Source: JACVRW01 sp036407035 (lineage in GTDB: Bacteria > Actinomycetota > Thermoleophilia > Solirubrobacterales > Thermoleophilaceae). From it: a DNA stretch of 64,000 nt. The position numbers were made by a program, and so were the translations under genes. The stretch covers positions 1-64,000 of the forward strand of contig DASXAA010000147.1 in NCBI GenBank assembly GCA_036407035.1, given 5' to 3'. Of this stretch, positions 1-7,689 are shown in pieces. Within the stretch, counting starts at the first letter, position 1. Each line of letters starts with the position of its first letter. A model generated the notes under the pieces. That model saw nothing but the letters and a program-made list of their open reading frames with translations. It made no database searches and had not been told where the DNA came from.

Positions 1-432
1 GTCGCCCGCCTCGACGCCGAGGTGCAAGAGCTCGAGGCGGAGCTCTGGCCGCTGCTCCGGCGCATCTGTCCGCAACTGCTCGCCGAGCCCGGAGTCGGCC
101 TCCACTCCGCGGCCGAGCTGCTCAACGCCTGGTCGCACCGCGACCGCCTCCACTCAGAAGCGGCATTCGCGATGCTCGCCGGAGCGGCACCGATCCCCGC
201 CTCCTCGGGCCAAACCATCCGCCACCGCCTCAACCGCGCTGGCGATCGCCAACTCAACCGCGCCCTGCACACGATCGTCATCTCCCGCCTGCAACACCAC
301 CCCGAGACCAGAACCTACGCCGCACGCCGCCTCGCCGAGGGAAAAACCCCCCGCGAAATCAAACGCTGCCCAAAACGCTTCACGGCCCGCCGCATCTTCC
401 GGCTGCTCGAAACGCAAGCAGCAATGAACTAA
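1..432 (+). CDS. IS110-family transposase, C-terminal part (5' end outside window)
   Basis: The reading frame is open from the first base, so this is the 3' part of a longer gene; the first in-window start codon is a GTG at 22. The protein carries the C-terminal IS116/IS110/IS902 domain: a PGVG turn followed by the conserved stretch SEAAFAMLAGAAPIPASSG, then RHRLNRAGDRQLNRAL and a basic C-terminus ending near RRIFRLLE. In this family that half supplies the serine-containing part of the DEDD-type recombinase. The N-terminal catalytic half cannot be seen, so whether the element is intact is unknown. The roughly 70 bases after the stop hold no gene and would include the element's right end; IS110 elements usually lack long terminal inverted repeats. 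Confidence 0.85.
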   Translation, partial: VARLDAEVQELEAELWPLLRRICPQLLAEPGVGLHSAAELLNAWSHRDRLHSEAAFAMLAGAAPIPASSGQTIRHRLNRAGDRQLNRALHTIVISRLQHHPETRTYAARRLAEGKTPREIKRCPKRFTARRIFRLLETQAAMN

Positions 433-506
433 ACACAAACCCCGCCCGAATCCCGCAACCAGCGCAACTCGACAAACATAGAAGCATCTCGACGCTGTGG
501 AGCGCG

Positions 507-1592
507 TTACGGGGACGAAGCGCGCGGGCGGGCCGGAGCGCGCGGGGGCGGGAGCGGGGCGGCGCCGGAGCGCGCGGCCGCCGGATCGCGGGCCCGGATC
601 CGCGCCAGCCGCTCGTCGCGCACCGGGTCGGCGGCGGGTGCGACGTCGAACGGGTGCAGCGCGTCACGGACGCCGTCGGCCCACGCGACGCCCAGGCGGT
701 CCAGGCTGTCGACCGGCGGCCACATCGCGGTGCACTCCCAGGCCCACGCCGCATCCGGGAGACGCAGCGCCGTCTCCTGGGGGTCGAGGCGGCCCAGGGC
801 GCCTCCCAGCGGCGTGAGCGCGACTCTCGAGAGAGCCGGCGCGGCTCGGTTCGCCGCGCCGACGGCGGCGTCGATGACCTCGTCCGTCAGCTCCTCCAGG
901 AAGCCGGCGTGCGCGCGCGAGCGCATCCCGGGCGGGTTCTGGGCGTCGGTCATCGCCTGGAATGCGCGGTACTCGTTCGGCGCCAGGGCGTCGAGCGCGG
1001 GCTCCAGCCCGCGCAGCGGCGCGACCGCCCGCTCGCCGTCCTCGATCCCGCCCGCGAAGCAGTATGCGACGTTCAGCGCGCCCGCGCCGCCCGCGAAGAG
1101 CACCAACGCGCTTCCCACCTCGTCCGGCGCCGTCGCCACACCTCCCACCTCGTCCGGTGCCCCCGCCATCAGGTCGCGATAGGCACGCGCCACCTCCGCG
1201 GCGCGACCGCGGGCGAAGCCGAGGAAGCCGCACAGGAGCACCGGACCGACCGGGTGGAGCCGCAGCCGGAGCTCCGTCACTCTGCCGAAGCCCTCGCCGC
1301 CGCCACGGAGCGCCCACAGGAGCTCGCCGTCCGCCTCGACGATCCGGCCGTCCGTGAGCTCCACCTCGGCCGCCACCAGGTGGGCGCAGGCGGGCCCGAG
1401 GGAGCGCTCCAGCCAGCCGCCGTCGCCACGTAGAACCGTGCCGGCCACGGTGGCGCGCGAGAGCCGGGCGCCGGTGATGGCGAGGCCGTGCTGCTGGGTC
1501 GCGGCGTCGAGCTCCGCCCAGGTCACCTCGCCGCCGACCCGGGCCAGGCGCGCGCCCGGGTCGACGTCGATCGCGTCCGGCGCGAGCGTCAC
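507..1592 (-). CDS. FAD-binding (PCMH-type) oxidase homologue lacking its N-terminal subdomain
   Basis: About 361 residues. The start is a GTG that overlaps the stop of the upstream flavoprotein gene as GTGA, so the two are probably translationally coupled. The sequence matches the second half of the FAD-linked oxidase (berberine-bridge/PCMH) domain: VDPGARLARVGGEVTWAELD, then ATQQHGLAITG, GDGGWLERSLG, LLWALRGGGEGFGRVTELRL and HPVGPVL. Family members usually begin about 60-70 residues earlier with the segment holding the RGGGHS-type motif, whose His can bind FAD covalently; that segment is absent here. The C-terminus is Arg/Pro/Ala-rich low-complexity sequence. It could be a degenerate enzyme, a partner of the preceding flavoprotein, or a gene whose first part was lost. 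Confidence 0.7.
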   Translation of the reverse strand: MTLAPDAIDVDPGARLARVGGEVTWAELDAATQQHGLAITGARLSRATVAGTVLRGDGGWLERSLGPACAHLVAAEVELTDGRIVEADGELLWALRGGGEGFGRVTELRLRLHPVGPVLLCGFLGFARGRAAEVARAYRDLMAGAPDEVGGVATAPDEVGSALVLFAGGAGALNVAYCFAGGIEDGERAVAPLRGLEPALDALAPNEYRAFQAMTDAQNPPGMRSRAHAGFLEELTDEVIDAAVGAANRAAPALSRVALTPLGGALGRLDPQETALRLPDAAWAWECTAMWPPVDSLDRLGVAWADGVRDALHPFDVAPAADPVRDERLARIRARDPAAARSGAAPLPPPRAPARPRASSP

Positions 1593-3907
1593 AGAGGCGG
1601 CAGGTCCTGCACCGCCCGGTAGGCCTCGCTGATGGCGCTGTGCGTGTAGGCGAACGCCTCGGAGTCGGAGTTGGCGATCGCCACGTTCCGGAAGGGCTGG
1701 CGCCCCGCCACCTGCGGCTGGTTCTCCACCGGCCCGTACGCGGACGGGTCGAAGGTGGAGGTCAGCTCGTGCGCGTAGCCGTAGCTCCATCGGTTGATCT
1801 TCCAGTCGGCGATGTCGCGCTCCGGATCGAAGTCGCCGCCCTCCTTGTTCACGGTGCGGTCGATCAGGTCGATCACCGAGTCCTCGAGCTCGGCCCAGCT
1901 CCGTTCGCGCAGCATCTGCTGCCCGGTGGAGTACGCGAACAGCTGCGGCACGGCATCGGGGTGGTTGGGGACCACCGTGAACGACAGCTGCGCCGGAGCG
2001 GTCGGGGGCTGGTTCGGCGTCGGGCCGTAGTACTTGCCGGGTGAGGCGGTCGGCCCGAACCCGGCGCCGGCGCTGACGCTGAAGTTGTCCCAGAACAGGC
2101 TCGTGCCACGCGGGCTCACGCTCGCGACCTTGGAGTCCGCGAACGCCTGCCAGTTGTTGAGGCCCGCGCGGCCGTAGATCAGCGGCACCTTGCGCGCGTA
2201 GCAGAGCCCCTCGACCTGCTTGCGCGGCAGGCCCTGGACCACGTGTGCCGTGACGCGGTTCCAGCACGCCATGATCACGTGGCGGCCCCACACCCGCCGG
2301 CCCTCGTTCTTGCGGCCGTGGCCGTGGTGCCCGTGGTCGTGGTCGTGGTCGTGGGGCCCCCCGTGGCCGTGGTGCCCGTTCCCGTGTCCGCTCGCGTGCG
2401 CGTCGCCCGACCCCGGCACGCGGTTCAGCACGTAGTCCACCGGTGAGTAGCCGCGGCGGTCCCGGCACGGCTCGACGTTGAACACCGTGGCGTTCAGCCG
2501 GATTCGCACGCCGTTGCGCGGGTTGTCGAGCTCCGAGTACCTGGCCTGCGCCTTCAGGATGCTGAGCTGGTCGGGCCGCAGCGGCCCGTCGCCGACGTCG
2601 ATGTCCGGGAACGCGTTCGGGATCAGCTTGCTGAGCGACAGCCGCAGGAGGGAGGTGTTGCCGTCCGGCCAGGCGCGCGTCGGGCCGCTGTCCGAGCGCG
2701 AGTCCTGGTGCGGCGTCCGCCCGATCCCGGCCAGCTCGATGCCCTCGGTATCGCCGAGCCCGACGGCGTCGGGGAAGCCGGGGCGGCCGAGGATCCAGCA
2801 GTCGGCCGCCGAGACGGCCTGGCCGCCCGCGCCGAGCAGCCCGCCCGAGCCGCGCCAGTACTCGCCGAAGAACGCCTCGTCGTTGATCCCCACGTGGTCC
2901 TGGAGGTACTGCTTGTAGGTGATCGCGGTCAGGTATTCGCGCTTCTGCTGCTGCGTGCCACCCGGTCCGCCGTGAGCGGCGTCGAGGAAGTCGGCGTCCG
3001 TGGTCTGCACGTCGAGGATGCCCTGCCTCGCAGCGGCCGAGTAGGGCGTGCGGGCGAGGAAGGCGGTCCAGCCGTCGACGGTGCCCGGCTCGAGGCCCGC
3101 GAAGGGGCCTGCGTTGCGAGTCGGGATCACGTGGTCCTGGCCGAACTCCTGTGCCGGGAACAGCAGCCGCTGGTAGAGGCCGAACGACGCCGGGATCCCG
3201 GCCGCGCCGCCGTTCTGCCACTTCGTCGCGTCCGTGAAGTCCACGCCCGCCCAGTTCAGGAAGTCCACGGCGTGCTGGCCATACGACCCCGGGATGCCCG
3301 ACGGGCCGTCCTGGCTCCACGCGCCGATGCTGTCGAGGTTGACGGTGCCGCCGTTGCGGAGCGTCATCACGTCCGCGCCGCCGCCTGCAGCGTTCGGGAT
3401 GTGGAACTCGTTGCGGTGAGAGTGCCCGCCGAAGTCCGGCAGTGCGTCGATGATCAGGATCCTGCTGTTCGGCCCAAAGCGGTCCTGGTACCACTTGGCC
3501 GCCGAGATCCCGCTGGCGCCCGCGCCGACGATCACGCAGTCGTACTTCTCGCGTGTGTCCTCCACGCGGGCGCGGATCCCCGGTCCGCCCCGGGTCGAGT
3601 GCACCTGCGACGGCCTCGAGGGCGGCGGGCCGTCGATCTTGATCGTCCGCCTGATCACCTGCTGCGGCTGACCCGTGAAGGGGTCGCTGAACGTCGGCGG
3701 GTAGTAGTCGGGCGGCAGCGGCGGGTCGCCCCCGTGCGCGTGCGCCATCGCCTCGGCCCCGGTCATGCCGGGGAACGCCGCCGCGGCGGCCAGGCCGGCC
3801 GCGCTCACGGCGGCGCCGTCGAGGAAGTCGCGGCGGGTGATGCCGTCCTTCCTCTCACGGCGCTCGCGCTCGTCGCCGGGGAGGCGGCGCTTTCCGTTCT
3901 TGGCCAT
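1589..3907 (-). CDS. Tat-exported FAD/NAD(P)-binding oxidoreductase, spermidine-dehydrogenase-like
   Basis: A 772-residue flavoprotein. The N-terminus has a twin-arginine signal (TRRDFLDGAAVSAAG, about residues 25-40) followed by an Ala-rich hydrophobic stretch, so export in folded form is likely. A Rossmann FAD motif YDCVIVGAGASGISAAKWY lies near residues 125-143, followed by RILIIDALPDFGGHSHRNEF, an arrangement typical of spermidine dehydrogenase (SpdH-like) proteins, which oxidise polyamines; the true substrate here is unknown. Residues about 500-537 form a His/Gly/Asp-rich insert that could bind metal ions. An AGGAGG ribosome-binding site precedes the ATG. The downstream FAD-oxidase-like gene overlaps the stop by 4 nt. 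Confidence 0.75.
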   Translation of the reverse strand: MAKNGKRRLPGDERERRERKDGITRRDFLDGAAVSAAGLAAAAAFPGMTGAEAMAHAHGGDPPLPPDYYPPTFSDPFTGQPQQVIRRTIKIDGPPPSRPSQVHSTRGGPGIRARVEDTREKYDCVIVGAGASGISAAKWYQDRFGPNSRILIIDALPDFGGHSHRNEFHIPNAAGGGADVMTLRNGGTVNLDSIGAWSQDGPSGIPGSYGQHAVDFLNWAGVDFTDATKWQNGGAAGIPASFGLYQRLLFPAQEFGQDHVIPTRNAGPFAGLEPGTVDGWTAFLARTPYSAAARQGILDVQTTDADFLDAAHGGPGGTQQQKREYLTAITYKQYLQDHVGINDEAFFGEYWRGSGGLLGAGGQAVSAADCWILGRPGFPDAVGLGDTEGIELAGIGRTPHQDSRSDSGPTRAWPDGNTSLLRLSLSKLIPNAFPDIDVGDGPLRPDQLSILKAQARYSELDNPRNGVRIRLNATVFNVEPCRDRRGYSPVDYVLNRVPGSGDAHASGHGNGHHGHGGPHDHDHDHGHHGHGRKNEGRRVWGRHVIMACWNRVTAHVVQGLPRKQVEGLCYARKVPLIYGRAGLNNWQAFADSKVASVSPRGTSLFWDNFSVSAGAGFGPTASPGKYYGPTPNQPPTAPAQLSFTVVPNHPDAVPQLFAYSTGQQMLRERSWAELEDSVIDLIDRTVNKEGGDFDPERDIADWKINRWSYGYAHELTSTFDPSAYGPVENQPQVAGRQPFRNVAIANSDSEAFAYTHSAISEAYRAVQDLPPL

Positions 3908-4015
3908 GAAGACCTCCTCCGAGTCCGTGGCCGGCCCCTGGGTGCCGGGAATGCGAACCTACCGGGCGTGCGTCCGCCCTTACAACCACCGGAGGGCGCA
4001 AGGCGCCGCGACCGC

Positions 4016-4438
4016 TTGTACGAAAAGGAGTCGATCTCGCTCGTCATCCCGCATCCGCGCGGCGACGGGCGGATCCTGCTGGTGAGGCGGCCCGACGACG
4101 ACGAGAGCCTGCCCGGTCTCTGGGGGCTGCCCGCCGCGTCGCTCCGCGAGGGCGAGTCGGCCGAGGACGGGGTGCGGCGCGCGGGCCGCGAGAAGCTCGG
4201 GATCGCCGTCGGCCCCGGCCGCTGCATCGGCGAGGCGGAGGCCGACCGCCCCGGCTACCGCATCAGAATGCGCGATTTCGAGGCCCGGATCGAGAGCGGA
4301 GCGCCGGCCGTGCCGCAACCGTTCGGGGGCACCCAGTACACGGACTGGAGGTGGGGAGAGCCCGCGGATCTGAACCCCGCGGCCGACGCCGGCTCGCTCT
4401 GCGCGCGGATACTCCGGGACCAAAAAAGCCCTGCGTAG
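4016..4438 (+). CDS. Nudix hydrolase-like protein with degenerate Nudix box
   Basis: About 140 residues from a TTG at 4016, the only usable start before the conserved domain; no ATG or GTG is available there. The fold is recognisable from GRILLVRRPDDDESLPGLWG followed by the Nudix box region. The box deviates from G-x5-E-x7-REUxEExGU: the PGG turn is PAA, the RE pair is RA and the final EE is EK. Two of the three clustered metal-binding glutamates are therefore missing, while the upstream Glu of GES and one Glu remain. Catalysis may be weak or lost, and a binding or regulatory role is possible. It sits 42 bp upstream of disA on the same strand. The start codon is the least certain part. Confidence 0.65.
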   Translation: MYEKESISLVIPHPRGDGRILLVRRPDDDESLPGLWGLPAASLREGESAEDGVRRAGREKLGIAVGPGRCIGEAEADRPGYRIRMRDFEARIESGAPAVPQPFGGTQYTDWRWGEPADLNPAADAGSLCARILRDQKSPA

Positions 4439-4480
4439 AGCGAAAAACGCCGCAATTACCGAACGATTCGCGTATCATCG

Positions 4481-5596
4481 GTGGCCATGCCGTACGCCGG
4501 GGACGACGTCGCAGAGCTCGAGGCACGGCAAGAACCCCGGCTCGTGCGCGCCCTCGAGATGGTCGCCCCGGGGACGGCCGTTCGCGAGGGACTGGACAAC
4601 ATCGTTCAGGCCCGAACCGGCGCGCTCATCTGCATCGGGGAGTCGGAGGAGCTGAGCTTCCTCCTCTCCGGCGGCGTGAAGCTCGAGGTCGACTACACGC
4701 CCGCCCTGCTGTACCAGGTGGCGAAGATGGACGGTGCCATCATCCTCAGCTCGAACGGCACCAAGATCCTGTGGGCGAACGTGCAGCTGATGCCGGACCC
4801 CACGATCCTGTCGCTCGAGACCGGGACGAGGCACCGCACGGCGGAGCGCGTGTCCAAGCAGACCGACGCCCTCGTGATCGCCATCTCGCAGAGCCGCAGC
4901 GTGGTCTCGCTCTACCTGGACGGCGCGAAGTACATCCTCGAGGACATCCCGGTGGTCCTCGCGAAGGCCAACCAGGCGCTCGCGACGCTCGACAAGTACC
5001 GCAGCCGCCTGGACCAGGTCTCCACCCGCCTCACCGCGCTCGAGTTCGAGGGCGGGGTGACGCTCCACGACGTGCTGACGGTGCTCCAGCGCGCCGAGCT
5101 CGTCACGCGCATGGCGGTGGAGATCGAGCGCTACATCGTCGAGCTCGGAGCCGAGGGGCGGCTCATCGAGATGCAGCTCGAGGAGACGATGGTGGGCGTC
5201 GCCGCCGACAAGTCGGCGCTCGTCCGCGACTACATCGTCGAGCCCTCCGAGGAGGGCTTCGCGATGGTCCTGGACTCGCTCGCGAGGCTGCCCCACCAGG
5301 ACCTTCTTGACTTCGGCCGCCTCGCCGAGATGCTCGGCAACGACCGCAAGCTGAACACCCTCGACCACCCCGTCTCGCCCCGTGGATATCGCATCCTCGG
5401 GCGGATCCCGCGGCTACCGAAGATGGTGGTGCAGCGGATCCTCGACGAGTTCAGCGGGTTGGACGAGATCCTCGCCGCCAGCGACCCCGAGCTGGAAGCT
5501 GTGGAGGGCGTTGGCGACATGCGTGCGAAGGACATCCGCGAGGGCCTTCGCAGGCTCCAGGAGATCAACCTCGTGGACCGGTATCTGCAAACCTAG
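4481..5596 (+). CDS. disA: DNA integrity scanning protein DisA, diadenylate cyclase
   Basis: 371 residues, close to the usual ~360. It makes the second messenger c-di-AMP from two ATP and is known to scan DNA for branched structures. The N-terminal cyclase domain shows the catalytic DGA motif (KMDGAIILS, residues 84-86) and RHRTAERVSKQTDA (about 117-130). A helical linker (about 150-310) leads to a C-terminal helix-hairpin-helix DNA-binding region with LDEILAASDPELEAVEGVGD. The GTG at 4481 is taken as start; an ATG at 4487 would remove two residues and is equally plausible because neither has a clear ribosome-binding site. carD follows after 38 bp, so co-transcription is likely. radA, a common partner, is not in the window. 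Confidence 0.95.
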   Translation: MAMPYAGDDVAELEARQEPRLVRALEMVAPGTAVREGLDNIVQARTGALICIGESEELSFLLSGGVKLEVDYTPALLYQVAKMDGAIILSSNGTKILWANVQLMPDPTILSLETGTRHRTAERVSKQTDALVIAISQSRSVVSLYLDGAKYILEDIPVVLAKANQALATLDKYRSRLDQVSTRLTALEFEGGVTLHDVLTVLQRAELVTRMAVEIERYIVELGAEGRLIEMQLEETMVGVAADKSALVRDYIVEPSEEGFAMVLDSLARLPHQDLLDFGRLAEMLGNDRKLNTLDHPVSPRGYRILGRIPRLPKMVVQRILDEFSGLDEILAASDPELEAVEGVGDMRAKDIREGLRRLQEINLVDRYLQT

Positions 5597-5623
5597 TTAC
5601 AACGGTGCACAGCGCCGCGACGT

Positions 5624-5637
5624 AGGAGGGAATCATT
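5624..5637 (+). promoter_or_regulatory. Ribosome-binding site and apparent ATT start of carD
   Basis: AGGAGGG at 5624-5630 is one of the best Shine-Dalgarno matches in the window. The carD frame is closed by a TAG at 5623, and the only codons at a proper distance are ATC (5632) and ATT (5635). ATT lies five bases after AGGAGG. The first conventional start in frame is a GTG at 5680 with no ribosome-binding site. An ATT start, as in infC of enterobacteria, is therefore the best reading. Confidence 0.6.
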
Positions 5638-6207
5638 AGCGACGCAGTAGTTGAGCAGGAGCTGGAAATCGACCTCGAAGTGGAGCGGGAGCCCGCCGTC
5701 TACGAGGTCGGGGACCACGTGGTCTATCCGCATCACGGTGCGGGCAAGGTCCTGAAGAAGGACATGAAGGAGATGCTCGGGGAGAAGAGGGAGTACCTGA
5801 CCATCAAGATCCTTCACAACGACATGACCGTCATGGTCCCGTGCTGCAACGCCGACAAGGCGGGTCTAAGGCGCGTGATCGGGGAGGACGCAGTCAAGAA
5901 AGTTCTTGCCGTCCTTCGCGACGACGTAAGCCAGATGCCGAAGAACTGGAACCGGCGTTTCAAGCACAACCGCGAGAAGATCAAGACCGGCGACGTCTAC
6001 GAGCTCGCCGAGGTCGTGCGCAACCTCGCCATACGCGAGACCGAGAAGGGTCTATCGACCGGCGAGAAGCAGATGTACACGCGCGCGAAGAAGATCCTCG
6101 CGTCAGAGCTGATGTACGCGCTGGAGATGGAGGAGGACGAGGCGGAGGCCCATCTCGAGGACCTGATCGTGGACGCTCATACCTCGCGGAACGGCGCCAC
6201 GGCCTGA
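5635..6207 (+). CDS. carD: CarD family transcriptional regulator
   Basis: 190 residues if started at ATT 5635, 175 from GTG 5680. CarD binds the beta subunit of RNA polymerase and stabilises open complexes, mainly at rRNA and housekeeping promoters. The N-terminal Tudor-like RNA-polymerase interaction domain is clear (YEVGDHVVYPHHGAGKVL, then KREYLTIKILHNDMTVMVP). The helical DNA-binding domain follows (WNRRFKHNREKIKTGDVYEL, then LSTGEKQMYTRAKKIL). The extra N-terminal residues given by the ATT start are acidic (VVEQELEIDLEVERE). It lies between disA and ispD with 38-bp and 7-bp gaps and is probably in one operon with them. Confidence 0.95.
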   Translation: MSDAVVEQELEIDLEVEREPAVYEVGDHVVYPHHGAGKVLKKDMKEMLGEKREYLTIKILHNDMTVMVPCCNADKAGLRRVIGEDAVKKVLAVLRDDVSQMPKNWNRRFKHNREKIKTGDVYELAEVVRNLAIRETEKGLSTGEKQMYTRAKKILASELMYALEMEEDEAEAHLEDLIVDAHTSRNGATA

Positions 6208-6214
6208 CACGACT

Positions 6215-6847
6215 GTGACCGTCGTCGGGATCGTTCCCGCCGGCGGCAGCGGCGAACGCCTTGGGGCCACGGGCCCCAAGGCGTTCGTCGTTCTGGCCGG
6301 CCGGCCGATGCTCGAGTGGAGCGTCGAGGTGCTCGGCTCGGTGTGCGACCGGGTGGTCGCCGCCGTGCCCCTGGGCTTCGAGGAGCCGCCGGACCGCGTG
6401 CCCGGCGGCGAGTCGCGCTCGGCGTCCGTGCGCCGTGCGCTCGAGGCGGCGCCGGAGGCCGAGGTGGTCGTGGTGCACGACGCCGCCCGGCCGCTCGTCA
6501 AGCGCGAGCTGGTCGAGCGCTGCCTGGCCGCGCTCGAGCCCGGCGTGGACGGCGCCATCGCCGCGGTGCCGATGACCGACACGGTCAAGGAGGCCGCTCC
6601 CGACGGGCGCGTGCTGCGCACGCTCGACCGCTCGTCGCTGTGGGCGATCCAGACGCCCCAGGTGTTCCGCGCCGAGGTGCTGCGGCGCGCGCTCGACACG
6701 AACGAGGCGGCGCTCGCGGCGGCCACCGACGACGCCTTCCTCGTGGAGGAGCTGGGCGGCACGATCACGGTGGTCGAGGCGGCGCCCGAGAACCTGAAGG
6801 TCACGCGCGAGAGCGACCTGCGCATTGCGGAGGCGCTCCTGTGCTGA
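6215..6847 (+). CDS. ispD: 2-C-methyl-D-erythritol 4-phosphate cytidylyltransferase
   Basis: 210 residues from a GTG. It transfers CMP from CTP to methylerythritol phosphate, the third step of the MEP isoprenoid pathway, in the cytoplasm. The nucleotide-binding signature GIVPAGGSGERLGATGPKAF (residues 5-24) includes the conserved GGxGxRxG...PK pattern. The VVVHDAARPLV motif, SSLWAIQTPQVF and a C-terminal EAAPENLKVTRESDL also fit IspD. ispF lies two genes downstream. The coding sequence for the first motif contains a perfect 16-bp inverted repeat. The stop overlaps the next gene's start by 7 bp. Confidence 0.93.
   Translation: MTVVGIVPAGGSGERLGATGPKAFVVLAGRPMLEWSVEVLGSVCDRVVAAVPLGFEEPPDRVPGGESRSASVRRALEAAPEAEVVVVHDAARPLVKRELVERCLAALEPGVDGAIAAVPMTDTVKEAAPDGRVLRTLDRSSLWAIQTPQVFRAEVLRRALDTNEAALAAATDDAFLVEELGGTITVVEAAPENLKVTRESDLRIAEALLC
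6253..6287 (+). repeat. Perfect 16-bp inverted repeat inside the 5' part of ispD
   Basis: The left arm 6253-6268 (CGAACGCCTTGGGGCC) and right arm 6272-6287 are exact reverse complements separated by three bases. In RNA this would be a very stable hairpin, located about 38 nt into the coding sequence. It covers the codons of a conserved IspD motif, so protein constraint explains part of the sequence, but not the full palindrome. Confidence 0.9.
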
Positions 6848-7689
6848 CCGACTACCACGTGCACCTGCGCCCCGACGATCAGGACGCGACCGCGGAGCGG
6901 TCGTTCACGGCGGCCAACGCGGAGCGCTATCGCGAGGTGGCGTCCGAGCGCGGGATCGAGGAGCTCGGCGTGGCCGAGCACGTGCACCGCTTCGTCCAGT
7001 CGCTCGAGGTCACGAACAACCGCTGGTACCGGTACTGGGCGCACGACGACATCGACGCCTACTGCGGCTTCGTCCGCGATGAGACCGACCTCAAGCTCGG
7101 CATCGAGACGGACTTCCTGCCCGGCACCGAGGACCGCCTGGCGAACCTCCTTGACGGCCGCGACTGGGACTACGTGGTCGGCTCGGTGCACTTCCTGCGC
7201 GACGAGATCGTCGACGTGCACGAGGAGGAGCCGGGGTGGGCGGACATGAGCGTCTGGCGGGCCGCCCGCGACCCCGAGAAGGTCTGGCGCGCCTACTTCG
7301 AGATGCTGGGCGAGGCGGCCCGCAGCGGCATGTTCGACATCCTCGCCCACCCGGACCTCGTCAAGGTCTTCGGCGACACGGCGCCGCGTCCGGACGGCGA
7401 CCTGCGCCGCTTCTACGAGCGGTCGATGGACGGCATCGCCGACTCCGACGTGGCGATCGAGGTCTCCACGGCGGGCCTGCGGAAGCCGGTCGGCGAGATC
7501 TACCCGGCCGAGCCCTTCCTCGAGATGTGCCTCGAGGCGGGGCGGCCGGTGGCGCTCTCGAGCGACGCGCACGTGCCCGAGCAGCTCGGCCACGAGTACG
7601 AGCGGGCGGTGGAGTGGATGCGCGGCCTCGGCGTGGAGGAGATCGCCGTGTTCGAGCGGCGCGAGCGCCGGATGGAGCCGCTCGGTTGA
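6841..7689 (+). CDS. PHP-domain phosphatase, histidinol-phosphatase (HisJ)-like
   Basis: 282 residues from a GTG that overlaps the ispD stop by 7 bp. The N-terminal DYHVHLRP supplies the HxH metal ligands of the PHP domain; GIEELGVAEHVHRF, LKLGIETDFLPG, YVVGSVHFL, FDILAHPDLVKVFG and a C-terminal ALSSDAHVPEQLG supply further metal-binding His, Glu and Asp residues in the order seen in HisJ-type enzymes. These hydrolyse L-histidinol phosphate in histidine synthesis, but the setting between ispD and ispF gives no support for a histidine role, so another phosphoester may be the substrate. The ispF start overlaps its stop by 4 nt (TTGA). Confidence 0.85.
   Translation: MLTDYHVHLRPDDQDATAERSFTAANAERYREVASERGIEELGVAEHVHRFVQSLEVTNNRWYRYWAHDDIDAYCGFVRDETDLKLGIETDFLPGTEDRLANLLDGRDWDYVVGSVHFLRDEIVDVHEEEPGWADMSVWRAARDPEKVWRAYFEMLGEAARSGMFDILAHPDLVKVFGDTAPRPDGDLRRFYERSMDGIADSDVAIEVSTAGLRKPVGEIYPAEPFLEMCLEAGRPVALSSDAHVPEQLGHEYERAVEWMRGLGVEEIAVFERRERRMEPLG

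Noticed and set aside
1593..3494. A single 995-residue minus-strand frame running from 3494 to 507
   Set aside because: Only its last ~361 codons resemble a known family. The first part is Arg/Pro-rich sequence in a shifted frame over the spermidine-dehydrogenase-like gene, whose own frame is clearly real.
4440..4480. A c-di-AMP (ydaO-type) riboswitch upstream of disA
   Set aside because: Only about 40 bp separate the Nudix-like gene and disA; there is no space or conserved structure for such an element.
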